Source of the DNA: Phorcus lineatus
Lineage: Eukaryota; Mollusca; Gastropoda; Trochida; Trochidae
NCBI GenBank assembly: GCA_921293015.1
Contig: OV121096.1
Span: forward strand, 22,641,729-22,705,728
DNA: 64,000 bases
Direction: 5' to 3'
The notes beneath the pieces are model-generated. The model worked only from the letters and a program-made list of their open reading frames with translations, ran no database searches and had not been told where the DNA came from. The first letter of the stretch is position 1. Every line of letters starts with the position of its first letter. Shown here one piece after another: positions 33,183 through 44,855 of this stretch. The translations under genes and the position numbers were made by a program.

Positions 33183-33489
33183 CACCTCTCTTCTCTCAAC
33201 TCTCACGCCATCCTTCCATCGTCAATCTCATTACACCAACCTATGATAGACATACAGTTACATGTTAGACTGTAATAACATAATCTAGCTAAAGGTCGCA
33301 AGTGCCGAGAGGGCTGCACAAACAAGATCAGGCTGGTTACACTGTGGCCTATCAGGCAAATGTCAAACATCACACACAGCTCGTAATGTCTCCATCTCCT
33401 GTGTGACAGAATTAAGACTCTCCATAATGCTCCGTTGTATCGAGGGACACAATAGATCATTACTTCATTACTGGTAAAAATGGTAAATA

Positions 33490-33815
33490 TATAAAAAGAT
33501 GAAATGAATAGCAGATATGTAATTATCTAATGTACTCCTCAAAACAACCCTAACCATAACAAGACCATGTAAAGCAAAGCAAATCCAGGATTTTTTAAGG
33601 GGCTGGGTTCACCTTTTAGAAGAGGAAGTTAGTTCAGCTTACTTCTACCTGTACCTTCAAAAGGGATGATGAGAGGGAGGGGCTTGAAATATATAAAGAT
33701 AAAAAGACTGTAATGGCTGTAATAATCTTAATATATACTCCTAAAAACAACCCTGACCTTAAAAAGGTTGCGCTAAAGCGAAACAAATCCAGGAGGATTG
33801 GGTTTGGCACAGAGT
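33490..33815. repeat. Two-unit ~200 bp tandem duplication
   Basis: TACTCCT.AAAACAACCCT.ACC, then AAAGCGAAACAAATCCAGGA-type sequence, occurs at 33533-33595 and again at 33730-33795. Units are diverged and no longer repeat beyond these two. Confidence 0.5.
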
Positions 33816-33920
33816 TCATCCTACTCAATTCAATTAATCAAAAAAAATTCAAAGGGTTGGAGGAAGGGGAGGGGGTTTGAACCTCCTGAAACATCCCTGC
33901 TTTCATCAAATAGTTTAAAT

Positions 33921-34101
33921 TGAGGTGAGGTGATATGGGGTCTTACATCGCTTTCAAGAATATTTCACTTATATCACGGCTGCTAGTATTATTGCAGGGA
34001 GAAAGCCCGCAATACCATTGTGGCTCTGCATTGACATACAAAGTTGCCTAGTCCGATTCTTGATCCAAAGCCGAACATGCTAACAACTGTGCTATCAGTT
34101 A
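33921..34101 (-). mobile_element. Internally deleted SINE
   Basis: Tail (TTGAGGTGAGGTGATATGG) and body up to CCATTGTGGCTCTGCATTG are joined directly to the head region (ACAAAGTTGCCTAGTCCG, TCTTGATCCAAAGCCGAACA, GTGCTATC). The central body is missing. Confidence 0.8.
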
Positions 34102-34357
34102 TAAGTGAATATTATTTGTGAATCAAGACCCAAAGGGTATACAATTACAACATTTCAATTCTTGCACACAAAAATTTTTTTAAAACGAAAACAGAAATGT
34201 CCATAATGGCACTAAATCACAAGACATTGTTGTCAATTAAATTTGAAGCAAAATGCCAATCTATCTTCAGGCAAAATAATCCAATTTGAGATTATGAATA
34301 ATGCATGATTATTAACCCGCTCATAAAGCACTAGCTGTTATAAATCATGGTTCCCAG

Positions 34358-34419
34358 TTATGAAGGATTCTGTTGATGGCCATTCAGAGCTTCTGCCGGA
34401 ATGTCCAATGGCGCCAATG
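34358..34419 (+). other. Weak coding-exon candidate
   Basis: An acceptor-like GGTTCCCAG ends at 34357 and a donor AATG|GTAAGG has GT at 34420-34421. The 62 bases between are open in one frame, starting ATG AAG GAT (34360) and ending with PMAPM-type sequence. The polypyrimidine tract is poor and the frame is also open for about 11 codons upstream. No family is recognised. Could be chance. Confidence 0.25.
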
Positions 34420-35299
34420 GTAAGGTGAGGTGATCTTGAGATGACAAAGATTTATGGATAACCTACTTCATTATCAACACAATAGCAACATGTTCATATT
34501 GATCTTTAATCTAGACCATTTTGCCGCGAATTTATAAGTAATTTGTATTCTTGACTACAGAATCAGGAAAAGTTTTCTTTGACGGACATTGAGATGTTGG
34601 TTGGTAATGCCACAAGTAATATACATTATGTGTTTCAACTTATTTTCAACTTATTTTCTGCATTATGATTTTCTTTGGTATTATTGCCTCTTTACAGTGA
34701 TTTCGCAAATTTATTTTGGAAAATATGAAGGGCCATCTCATTCCATTAATCAACTGATAGAATGCCATTCAATTTATTTGGTCATTTTCGTTTTCCTTGA
34801 CACTATAATGGCTATTTATATAATCTTTAGGAAATTTACTCCATGTTTTTCACAGAATTCTATTTGGCTTTCAAACATGTCAAAAGACCAATTATGGTTT
34901 TATCCTTTCAAATCAACTGACATATTTGACCAAAATTGTATCTTCCCCTGCATCACTTTAATTTGCACCAATCTCTATCACTGGCTAATTCAAACCTTGC
35001 TGCTAACTCATAAAATTCATGTTTGAAGAGCAGCATCCTCTTCTTCAAAGTTGTCATTCCCATAAGACCTCTCATTGGAATATCAAGATCTGTCACAGTA
35101 GTCTGCATGGACCACAAGCGCAGAAAAGTTGTGGAAATGTGGGAAGGCTCATCTTAGCCTATACTTGCAGCAGCCCAACTGACTTACTATGAGTGAGCAG
35201 ATGCAAAAAATGACACTTACATGACAATTATCAATCTTGGATGAAAATCAAACACCATGTTATAGCCAAAATCATACGAAAACAGATAAGTATCAAACA

Positions 35300-35640
35300 G
35301 TCAGAGAAGAAGGTGAGGTGAGGTGAATTTGGGTTTAACACTGCTTTCAAGACTACTTCACTTTTATTGCGGCTGCTAGTACTAGTGCAGAGAGAAAGCC
35401 CGCAACAACATTGTAGCAATTCATTGCAGTGAAACCTATGAGCATCAATTGGAACTAACGAACCATGGGTGGTACTGCGCTGAAATTCAGTGTAGCATTG
35501 AACCTAAACCTTACTGTGTGTAGAACAGTTCTCTACTGCAGACAAAGTTGCTTAGCCCCTGGAAGGATTCAAACCATGAACCTCTTGATCCGAAGGTGAA
35601 CGCGCTTTCCACTGCGCTAACCCACCCCGTCATAGAAGAA
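35300..35640 (-). mobile_element. Full-length SINE with 12 bp target-site duplication
   Basis: Tail (GGTGAGGTGAGGTGAATTTG) at the left, body, and a complete head at the right (ending CTAACCCACCCC, 35628). GTCAGAGAAGAA at 35300-35311 and GTCATAGAAGAA at 35629-35640 are the duplication, one mismatch. The B box has mutated (GGATTCAAACC), so internal polymerase III promotion is probably weakened. An older copy than those at 40.06 and 46.97 kb. Confidence 0.88.
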
Positions 35641-36180
35641 AATGACACCATTGATAAAGTTTGGCATAAGTGACTCCAACAACTCAAAGAGTGCCTTTAA
35701 TGAGCCACTCCGTGATTTTCATAACATATTATTCACCTTTGATACGAACCTAAATGACATTTGTTATGATATAAAATCAAAACATCCTAATTTTTCATGT
35801 CCAAAAGACATATTTATGACAAATACTGGTTTTCCATGAAAATCTAAAAATAGCCCTATAAATGCACAGAGGCGGAGATCACACATTCAGTTTACATGGA
35901 TACTATAGTTATAAAACCTAACAAACAATATCAACTCCAGACTGACCTCCTGGCGGCTTTAATTAAGTCTCCAAAATTACGTTTGGCAATTTGACGCGCG
36001 CCACTGTCCGGTTTTTGATCATAATTGCGACTTTCTCCCTTCGTATTGTCACTGTACAAAACCAATTAGCTTTAAAATGATTCTTTTTGGTAACAGTTGA
36101 TACTTTGCGATCGAATGACACCATGTTGATTAAGTTTGGCATAATTGACTCCAACAACTCCCGGAATGGCTCTTTAATAG
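35640..36180. repeat. Repeat R4 region with a ~70 bp direct duplication
   Basis: AATGACACCATTGATAAAGT, TTGGCATAAGTGACTCCAAC and AACTC at 35640-35690 recur at 36115-36170 (AATGACACCATGTTGATTAA, GTTTGGCATAATTGACTCCA). The part 35995-36110 matches 26.94-27.06 kb. Together they look like the ends and middle of a miniature transposon about 540 bases long. Confidence 0.5.
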
Positions 36181-36364
36181 ATATTGATAGAACGGTCTAT
36201 GAAAAAGCAAACATGCTCCTTATATCCAAGTTCTCTTACAACAGCAATGACAAAACCAAATGACATCCTCCTAATTAGCGTCCACTCAAGATCAGTGAAT
36301 ATATTAATTGATGCCTCTTTGAATATTTTTCAACTGAGCATATGGACATGTATAACACTACATC

Positions 36365-36505
36365 ATATCCTGGTGGTCCCCGGGGAGACTTGTCTCATCC
36401 CCGCCAGAAGTCCACCAGAAAGGGTTGTCACCGTGGAAACAAGAAACAAGATGGATGTTCCCCTGAGTACAGATAGCTGAAGCAGAAAAGAGCAAAGAAA
36501 CAAAC
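36365..36505 (-). other. GC-rich island with a strong splice-acceptor-like border
   Basis: On the minus strand TTTGCTCTTTTCTGCTTCAG is an excellent acceptor, its AG at 36477-36476. It is followed by about 110 GC-rich bases open in two minus frames and one plus frame. One minus frame would encode a hydrophobic stretch (TSILFLVSTVTTLSGGLLAG). The absence of a donor and the several open frames prevent a coding call. GTTTCCACGGTGACAAC (minus) also resembles an RFX X-box, so a regulatory element is an alternative. Confidence 0.3.
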
Positions 36506-37402
36506 TTACTAAAACTTTGCTAACAGGTTAACCCCTCAATGTGGGTCAAAAAAATTTAAGAAGAATCAAAATTGAAAGAAATCTTATAAGTTGAAACTTT
36601 GAGTACCCTTTTTACTGTGGCCCTGACAAAATGACGAAATCAAACTTTAGTGAAAGCCAACTTTATGTCATTACTGGCTTGATTGACCAACAGAGCTGTT
36701 GGTCTCAGTAATATTTTTATGATTTTATTAAGCAAGTTGCCAATATCAAATTATTTCCTTTGGTGTGGCAAAATACTAATATTTTAGACAACTTCAAACT
36801 TTGCTAACATGTTACGAGTAACTGAAATATCTCTTGGTCTTAAAATAATTAATTTTTTTAAAGGTTTATTTTTCAGAGAAAATTTACTCGAATGTTGCTT
36901 ACAGGTTAACCTTTATGTATTTTGAGCTCAGACTACACCAAACGGTGTTTACCTAGTGTGTCCGGTATTATTCCTTAAGAGGTTTTATTTACCAAGTTTT
37001 CAAACCCAGTTAATTCTGTAAATACTTACTTCGAAATTAACTTAAAGGTTTTTTTAGCAATACCAACAATCTACCTTTGTTCACAATTTAATTTTTTTTT
37101 CTCAATTCATCAATTTGAATAGCCTTAAACTCCTGGTGTTCTGAGAAAATCTTTGTCATTACTTTAAGACATAACCATGGGTGACCTGTTACATAATTTC
37201 CTGGTTGTCAGTGCAGAGAGGCAAGATAGATGGCTCCCTGGTGAACCATCAACAGGTTCTTTTCTATTTCACCGAAGAAAAGTTGACAGTAGCTCTTAAA
37301 ATTAAAAGGTCATCAGATTCAAATAATGTTTGGTAATTTTCAAATCATCATCATGAACGCTGCAATGCTGCATACATGAATAACAATAAAGCACATAAAA
37401 AT

Positions 37403-37452
37403 GGAGACACACAGAGAGAGACAGACAGACAGTCAGACAGTCAGACATAGGA

Positions 37453-37548
<96 letters not shown>

Positions 37549-37645
37549 GACACAGAGACAGAGAGACAGAGAGAGAGACAGACACAGAGACAGAAAGAGA
37601 GAGAGACAGAAAGAGACACAGACACCGACATACAGACAGAGGCAT
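37403..37645. repeat. (GA)n/(CAGA)n microsatellite
   Basis: Alternating GAGAGA and GACAGACA tracts over about 240 bases. Open frames of 70-109 codons appear on both strands in several frames because the dinucleotide repeat has no stops. None is a gene. Confidence 0.95.
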
Positions 37646-37659
37646 AGAATGAGAGGCAA

Positions 37660-39310
37660 CAAGTGTTCTGTTACCTCTCTATCACCTCAAATTTTTAATA
37701 ATGCTTATCAACCCTCTCTACGTAAACAGGCTCTCCCAGTTTTCTTTCACAAAGTCAGGTTCAAGGCATTAACATCCCATTGAAGATAAAGATCCATCAG
37801 TCTTTCAGAAAAAGCTTCTGGAGTGGAAGTCAGCCGAGAAGGATGTTTTTCTACTGAATTTTATACAAAAATATCAACTTAAAATAAATAAAAATGTTAA
37901 ATATTATAATATTTCAAAGAGAATTCAATTAATGCAATTTGAAATCATGTTTATTCAACTCAATTAACTTATCTATTTGACCTCTGTCCCTGGTTTGACG
38001 AGCTCTGTCTTCGACAAATATTCAAACTGAATCTGCAATTTATACAATCTACATTATCAGCATTTTCTGACTGAAGTTCAAACTTAACATATGATAAAGC
38101 AACATAAAAGGACTGTTGTAAGTTTGACAATTTGATTCATTGCTCCGCTTCTATCTGTGGTCTGTAGAGACTTGAAGATAGATCAGGAGAGAGCATCTGT
38201 CACACACAGAGGGGATGAGGCTATTTAACAATCAAGATATACAGATTGTGCGATCTCCCTTCATTAAGAAGCTATTTAAAACTCGATAATGTACAGAAAA
38301 CGTATGAAGTTTTCATAGGAATTGATAAGTGGTATACAAAAGAAAAGCATGTTCACTACTTCTTCATTGTGAATACATTTTGGAGTGAAAAAAGGGCCAA
38401 AAGTTTCACATGTTTGAAGCTAAATATCCGAGACAACAGTTTGGATAACATCTCTTATTTTAAAATGTTTTATCTTTTGACAACGACACAACTTTTTAAG
38501 CTTTGGTCCAATATACCAGTGTCTTAAATTTAAAAAGTATGAATGATATTCATTGTGTAAATGGTCATAAAGTCACAAAACTTGACTCCTTCATCGGGTT
38601 GGATGCGAGGAAAAACGAAAAGAAATAATATATATATATATATATATATATCTTCATGCATAGCAAAGAAACCATGTCAGTAGTGTGGAAAATCAAATTA
38701 AACCTTTTGATGACTTATAGATACAATTTTGGAAGGTCTGCATGCTGACCATTATCTCAGGAAATGTTTGAAAATTGATTAAAGCACACTTTCCTAATGT
38801 ATATTTATATAGCCTGTGGCAACTCAGGATTAAAGCTCTGCATGTGAAGAACTGCTAAAATGATATACATGTATGTAAATTTTCTCAGCCTAATGAATGA
38901 TGGGAGGTCTAACACGGGCCTGTAGAGACTAAATGATAGATCTGTCAAGATAGATGATCGGTCATAGAGAGAGAATCAAGGTTCTAATTCAATATATAAC
39001 ATTGTAACATCTTAAAAATACTATTTGGAATCTGGTGAAATATAAGTAATTTAACTTAGAATTAATTTGAAGAAATAAAAATTTCATGTATTGATTCATG
39101 ATTTTTGTTTTCTATTCCTGTATTTAAAAAATGTTCGAATATTATTTTATCATATTTTAAGAAAATACAGTGCATGGATATACTAATAAAAAAGAAAAAT
39201 ATGAAAAATTTGATTCAAATGAAAGATGAAAATATGTATAGAGATCATCATTTCATATATTCATACGCCAAGCACACATGGAGGAATCATAAAAGAGGGA
39301 GAAAGTAATA
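37660..39310. other. AT-rich stretch, mostly featureless
   Basis: It contains a (TA)n run at 38627-38651 and two loosely similar segments (CTGTAGAGACTTGAAGATAG near 38160, CTGTAGAGACTAAATGATAG near 38918) that may be an old duplication. No exon candidates. Confidence 0.5.
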
Positions 39311-39317
39311 TATGGAT

Positions 39318-39394
39318 GACAATTTCTTTATTCCAAGGGCACCATGTACATTGTTACCATACAACTTGCACGCCCTTGGAATAAATTAATTGTT
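39318..39394. mobile_element. 77 bp miniature foldback element
   Basis: The left arm GACAATTTCTTTATTCCAAG GGC (39318-39340) and the right arm GCCCTTGGAATAAATTAATT GTTC (39371-39394) are near-perfect inverted repeats around a ~30 base centre. The CAA.TTCTTTATT core is shared with the 7.5 and 28.9 kb elements. Confidence 0.65.
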
Positions 39395-39918
39395 CTTTTT
39401 CCAACTTCTATAATGATATTCAAAGGACATCAGTCATGCTATCTAAGCATTTGACTTTAATACAAAACATATTAGATTAACTGTTCTGTCTAAGTCAGGC
39501 AGTGTATCTTTGATAACATTAATATCCATTTTCTTAAGGAAAATCTTATATAAGTCTGCTAGAGTTTCTATAATCATCTTTCAAACTCCATTTTTTCTAT
39601 AACTCATTTACATCTTGTCAAAAAATACCTAATACATCAGCAAATTTTTACACAAACCTTTACTTTTTATTTGGAGTTAATCTTACTCTAGTATGCATAC
39701 ATAAATAATATATAATTCAATAATATTCAAGAGAAAGATCGTCCTAACCTTTCTTTCAGAATAACAAATGATGAACAGAAAAGGCTAAATGGTGAAAAAG
39801 AGAAAAAAAATATTACATGATACTGTTTCTACAAGTAACATATCACATCAAATAGGGCATTCACGGGTCCAAAAACTTGGCCTCAAGTACTCCAGGGGTA
39901 ACATGGTGACATGGGTGA

Positions 39919-40035
39919 CATGGGGTTGAACGCTGCTTTCAAGAGTATTTCACTTATATCGCCGCTGCTAGTATAATTGCAGGGAGAAAGCCTGAGACAC
40001 GGCTGGAACTAGCGAACTATGGGTTCGAGGGGTTA
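39919..40035 (-). mobile_element. SINE remnant inside the DNA transposon
   Basis: Reverse copy reduced to tail (GGTGACATGGGGTTGAACGC), part of the body (GCAGGGAGAAAGCC) and a short piece (GGCTGGAACTAGCGAACTAT). It precedes the intact copy that starts at 40061 in the opposite direction. Two SINEs therefore hit the same host element. Confidence 0.75.
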
Positions 40036-40047
40036 CACTAACTCAGA

Positions 40048-40373
40048 CTCGAGTACCTGAGGGGGCGGGATAGTGCAGTGGTTAGCTTCAGATCAGGAGG
40101 TCTGTGGTTCGAATCCCGCTAGGGGCTCGGCAACTTCGTCTGCAGTAGAGAACTGTTCTACACGCAGTCAGGTTTGGGTGCAATGCTACACTGAAATTCA
40201 GCGCAGTACCACCCATGGTTCGCTAGTTCCAGCCGATGCTCGCAGGTTTCACTGCAATGCATAGCCACTATAGTGTTGCAGGCTTTCTCCCTGCAATAAT
40301 ACGCGATATAATTGAAATAATCTTGAAAGCGCCGTTAAACCCCAACTCACCTCACCTCACCTCGAGTACCTGA
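40048..40373 (+). mobile_element. Full-length SINE with perfect 13 bp target-site duplication
   Basis: Head GGGGGCGGGATAGTGCAGTGG with a nine-base deletion after TTAGC, B box GGTTCGAATCC intact (40106-40116), body, and an (ACCTC)n tail ending near 40360. CTCGAGTACCTGA occurs exactly at 40048-40060 and 40361-40373. The clean duplication shows insertion into the DNA transposon after the latter had settled. Frames through it are artefacts. Confidence 0.95.
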
Positions 40374-40824
40374 AATTCTTATCTTTGTAAAAAGTGGTCA
40401 GGTAATTGTTGTTTAGCCTAGGTATATCACACATATATGACAACTTACATATGGTCATGTAAGGTACATTTTGAAAGAATTTGTCTTGACAAGATCATGT
40501 TGATCATTTTACTTCAAATCACAGACAAACAGTAGATATGTAACACTGATCGCCTCTTCATGAGTCTTCAAGTCCAAGAAAATCGACTCAAGTCCAGCTG
40601 GACCAGACTCTGGCTCGAGTACCCAAGGACCCATGGATGCCCTAGCTAACACCCAATAAGGTGAAGGTAGATGAAGGTAGCTAGCTTGGCACATGTTATG
40701 AACAGTGACAGTTTGCATTATTTAAGGAGGAAGGTATGAAACACCTTTTGTATATCTATTTATGTGAACTATAATGATAATGATAAAAATGATGATGATG
40801 ATAACCTGGATACTTTTGTGTGGA

Positions 40825-40985
40825 GCAGAGAGATGTAGTGTTTAGCATGCCTGCCTATCACGCCCAAGGGGGACGGTTTCGAATTCCAGTGGAGACACCA
40901 AATATCTGAGACCTGGGTCCCATACTGTGATGTGTCCCCGGGCAAGGCACTTTATCCACATTGCACTCAGTCCATCCATTTGTTA
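40825..40985 (+). mobile_element. tRNA-derived SINE of another family
   Basis: GTGTTTAGCATGCCTGCCTA and a B-box-like GGTTTCGAATTCC (40875-40887) form a tRNA-like head. The body has CTGGGTCCCATACTGTGATG, TGTCCCCGGGCAAGGCACTT and TATCCACATTGC, phrases I recall from SINE bodies in several animal phyla. No tail or duplication was confirmed. Confidence 0.6.
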
Positions 40986-41079
40986 AAATATCTATCCAAA
41001 ACTATCCACAACAAGTCTTCACAAGATGACATATCTCATCGGTCCCAAAGAATTCATAACATTCATCTTTCTAATAAAA

Positions 41080-41330
41080 TAAAATCAGAAAGATATGATG
41101 AGCTGTTTGGAGAACTGCTCAAGAAACAAAGCTATGTGAAAATCCAAACTCAACTTTTCTCGATGGAAAGCTCCAATTCAAAGAAATAGTTTCAGAATGC
41201 CAAAAGTATTAAGGGGCACAAATTAGTAGATTAGCAATCCTCATTGAAAGTTTCAGAAAGATATGATGCATGAATTTTGAGTTCTGCTCTGAAAACTAAA
41301 TTTCTGATGGACAGACGGACAGATGACTAT
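41080..41330 (+). repeat. Two-unit remnant ending in a GGAC-type microsatellite
   Basis: CAGAAAGATATGATG occurs at 41087 and again at 41251, about 164 bases apart. The second unit is followed by CTGATGGACAGACGGACAGA. The layout (core units, then a GGAC-like microsatellite) recalls a decayed pearl-like element of a different subfamily. No terminal repeats were found. Confidence 0.35.
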
Positions 41331-41699
41331 ATCCCACAATATAACATTCCAGTGGTATAACAAGAGGGGCGGGCGGGTGAGTGGAAGTGGATTGATAGGG
41401 ATGTCAGACTTTATGTCACCCTTTTCCCATGTAATTTATCTTGAAAATTTGTCAAAAACCCACTGAACTGGCCCATCCGCATCTTATAACCTTGCATACT
41501 GGATGTGTTGATGTCGAGAAACTCATCCTGATTGGTCATGGTGATACACAGTCTATCCAGGAAAAACACTCTTACTTCTTTAACTTTCTCATCCCTTTTT
41601 TGTTTTATCTGTTTTATAATGTTCATGTTCTTATACGTTTTTACTATGTATATATATATATAGTCTCTCATAACCCTCAAAGGGTGGCTCATAAGTGTA

Positions 41700-43480
41700 C
41701 TTTTTGTATTTTATTATGTACATATGCACGAGGTGAGACTTAATAAATCATCTGTCTGTCTGTCTGCATCTTGTGACAACTACAGATGGATTCATCCTCA
41801 AGATTATCATCAGACTCCTGTCAACTGTTTTGTGAATTCTCCTTGAATTCTTATAATTTTTCATTCATCATTGTAAACAAGAGATTTTAATGAAGAGATT
41901 TCTTTAGGGACATCATTCCTAGAAGAACAAATGAACCTAGAGGACTAATTTGCTTCAAAAAAAAAATGTCATCTGTTTAAACTAGAGACATATAGATATA
42001 TAGCTAAGAAACGTAATATTTTAATGTTTGGGATTACACTATCTACAATGTCACAAGTTCTTCCACTTTTTTGGTCGAGTCCATGGCATTACTCAAACCA
42101 CGTCCTCAAAGTCAGGAAACAGAGCACTGACCGTACAACGTACAACTTAAAAACTCTACCATCAGGTATTGAGGGTTGAGTTCAGTGGAGGTGCTTAAAA
42201 TGATTCATCAAAAGATCCAAAAAAATCTTTGAAAAGTTGATGTTATGTACTTAATCCAAAACAAGGTTCTATTTTAAATATATGTAAACCCTAGAACGCA
42301 CTTGAAAGTTTAATTCATTCAAACAATAATAATAAAAGAGGAAAATGTGACCTTGTCAACTATAAACTGAGAATATAATCTTTGTAAAAAAAACCTCTTT
42401 CTAAATGCAAATGTCACTTAGTAAACCAATACTAAATTTCAACCAATTGTTCTTAAAATACTTACCCATGCAAGCATTTTATTGGTCTCTCATTACAACA
42501 GTGCCACATGAGTTATCTCCCTTCAGTACCAAGTTTGTGATTTTACACAGAAATCAATAAAATCTCTCCAGTTTGTCTTCTTTGGTCACTGCATGTACAG
42601 TTATTCCTTTAGCAACATAGGTACATCTTAATTCATATCAACTACGAATATGTGCAGATTTAAACTCTTGATTTGCTGCATTGATGAACTCCAAACTATC
42701 AAATATAGCTGAAGACCAACAACTTAAAACGTTAAAAGGGGTATATTTAAACAGATGTTTTGTGAAAAGATAAAATTGACATTGACTTATTTGTCATTTC
42801 AGAGGATCTTAAACAATTTTATCAAATTAAATTTTTACAACAAAGTGTGTTTGTCCAAAAATACCTTCTCATATTAATACACACCATACACGCTCCTGAC
42901 TTAAGTGCAATGGAATTTCATATGGTCAATTTACAGGTGGTGAAAATTTCAGTATGCCAAGTGTCTATTTCTTCCAATGTTCTCCTTGCACACATATCTT
43001 TTGAACCCTCTTGTGTGCGTAGTTTATTTTCATATGGTGACAAAAAAAGAATAAATTGCTTTCTATTTCTATATATAGTATAAATGATATGTGTGCACAA
43101 CAACACTACATGACACAGCACAACAAAATAGTTTGCATGTGACAAAAAGGCTAATTATCAATATCCTCAAGCAAGTTCAGGTACCCTTTCCATCACAGCC
43201 CATATGTCTTCTGAATAAAGTTGCAGATTTATTAAATGTACCTCATGAAGAATGAATTGTCTTTTAACTGTTATATATTTGTATGCCCGCAAGGAAACAA
43301 AGTTATCGCAAATGATGATGCAAGTGACACAGAAATGGTGATTTTTTAAAACAATTTTTCACATATTCTCCTAGGCTTTCTTCCTACAGACTTATGACCT
43401 AGCCAATTGGATAAGAGGGACTTCACCTTTACTTTTGTACCTTGTTGTTTTATTTTACTAATTTTGATATAGACATTATA
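41700..43480. other. AT-rich stretch without clear features
   Basis: The only exon-like signal is a minus-strand donor (GCATGG|GTAAGT near 42470) preceded by GGGAGATAACTC. There is no matching acceptor or distinctive frame. The rest is simple AT-rich sequence. Confidence 0.45.
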
Positions 43481-43568
43481 AGAAGAAGAATTTGTTATTA
43501 TTGAAATTGTTAAAAAAATTATATGTGCATAGATTTTTTTTCGCGCAACTTGGAATTCGACAATGTCT

Positions 43569-43765
43569 TAGGACTTTCACGGTTACTCGAATTCTCAAGC
43601 CCTGGTCAAGTCTAGCAGGACTGAAGTCCATTTTTTTGGCCCGAGGACTAGAAAAGAGAAGATCACTTTTACATATTTAAGTACTTTTAGACTTTTTATT
43701 ATACCTAGACTGAACAACAATTACCTGACCACTTGTGTAAAGATAAGAAATTTGGGCATTCTCAT
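43569..43765 (+). mobile_element. Inverted-repeat DNA transposon, copy 2
   Basis: Begins TAGGACTTTCACGGTTACTC. It contains the AGTCTAGCAGGACTGAAGTC block and CTGAACAACAATTACCTGAC, GTGTAAAGATAAGAAATTT, matching copies 1 and 3. The right terminus is not preserved, and a SINE tail starts 16 bases further on. Confidence 0.6.
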
Positions 43766-43780
43766 CTTATTCCAGAAGAG

Positions 43781-43869
43781 TGAGTGAGTGAGTGAGTGAG
43801 TGAGTTGAGGTTTAACACCGCTTTCAAGATTATTTCACTTATATCGCGGCTGCTAGTATTATTGCAGGG
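43781..43869 (-). mobile_element. Strongly truncated SINE
   Basis: Only the tail GTGAGTGAGTGAGTGAGTGA and the last ~65 bases of the element (GGTTTAACACCGCTTTCAAG to GTATTATTGCAGGG) are present. An imperfect duplication (TTCCAGAAGAG left, TTCTGAAAAGAA right) may flank it. This is ordinary 5' truncation. Confidence 0.8.
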
Positions 43870-44687
43870 TTCTGAAAAGAAATCTTAGTGCAAAACATGA
43901 CATATTCATAAAAAGGTTACCAGATTAACCCCCTTGATATATATCATCAGTTTAACCTCACAATGGCTAAGAGCAGACCGAATTGTACTATTACAATATA
44001 CATAGCAACTAAATGGTAATATAATTACTTTTGGTGTCAAGGAATGCAACAAAGGTGAATGTTCAAGGTTTAAGAGAAAAAAGGTTTTGCACTCATTAGT
44101 TAGCGCCACTTATGAGGTCATTGCGGTATACTGCTACAATTTTGTTCTTCCCTCTAATGCGATAACTTATAAATTTTGAAGAAGTTTAAGCAGTATAATA
44201 ATGATTCTCAACATATAGCATTAGCTGAATTAGGGTACAGAGCTTACATCCGCAAACATATGTGCAATCTTGTTTTGAGAGCAACACATACAACAAATTC
44301 TCTTTAATCTATTTCAGTTTTACATCAAGTTGGTTGATGGTTAAGAAAAGAGATTTACAGATAACTAAAAAGGTTCTAAAAATAAACAGGGTGCGGCCAT
44401 CATGAAAATCTATCAAAACAAAGTTTCAGATAAGAAAGCCTTAAATCTTGCACAACAAACTTCAACAACAGTAACAACAACAACAAGATCCACTCCTTTG
44501 AGTCACAGAAATAGCATTGTTTAAAGGAACTATTTACACTGACTTAAATAAATATGTATTGTAAATACAGGGAAAGTTGTATGTGTTTTAGTTTCAACAG
44601 CACACTATTCAGTCCTTTTCATAGAGAACTTTGGTAGGTAACCCTACATCATAGCAACATTCTAACACATTTCTTTCATTCATATTG

Positions 44688-44828
44688 TGACTTTGGATCA
44701 AAGCAGAAGGGGTTCGAATCCCGCCAGGGGCTTGGCAACTTTGTCTGCAGTTATACCACAATGCATGGCCACAATTGCGTTGCATACTTTCTCCCTGCAA
44801 TAATACAAACCCCAAATCACCTTACCTC
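44688..44828 (+). mobile_element. Internally deleted SINE
   Basis: The head part (CTTTGGATCAAAGCAGAAGG, GGTTCGAATCCCGCC) and first body bases up to GTCTGCAGTTATACC are joined to the tail half (AATGCATGGCCACAATTGCG to CCCCAAATCACCTTACCTC). About 130 bases of body are missing. Confidence 0.8.
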
Positions 44829-44855
44829 AATAACACATCCTGCCAAATCACCTTC

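Larger units (their letters stand above)
39853..40644 (-). mobile_element. Inverted-repeat DNA transposon, copy 3, hosting two SINEs
   Basis: The termini AGGGCATTCACGGGTCC (39854-39870) and GGACCCATGGATGCCCT (40627-40643) are imperfect inverted repeats, each bordered by TA. Element sequence is split by two SINEs. AAATTCTTATCTTTGTAAAA (40374-40393), GTGGTCAGGTAATTGTTGTT, and the CTCAAGTCCAGCTGGACCAG block match copy 2 at 43.57 kb in the opposite orientation. No transposase. Confidence 0.7.

Noticed and set aside
34589..35026. 145-codon plus-strand frame, the longest outside repeats
   Set aside because: It lacks ATG at its nominal start, is AT-rich and hydrophobic by composition, has no exon borders and resembles no family.
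37302..37662. Frames of 70-109 codons on both strands
   Set aside because: Products of a (GA)n/(CAGA)n microsatellite, only Ser/Leu/Val or Glu/Arg repeats.
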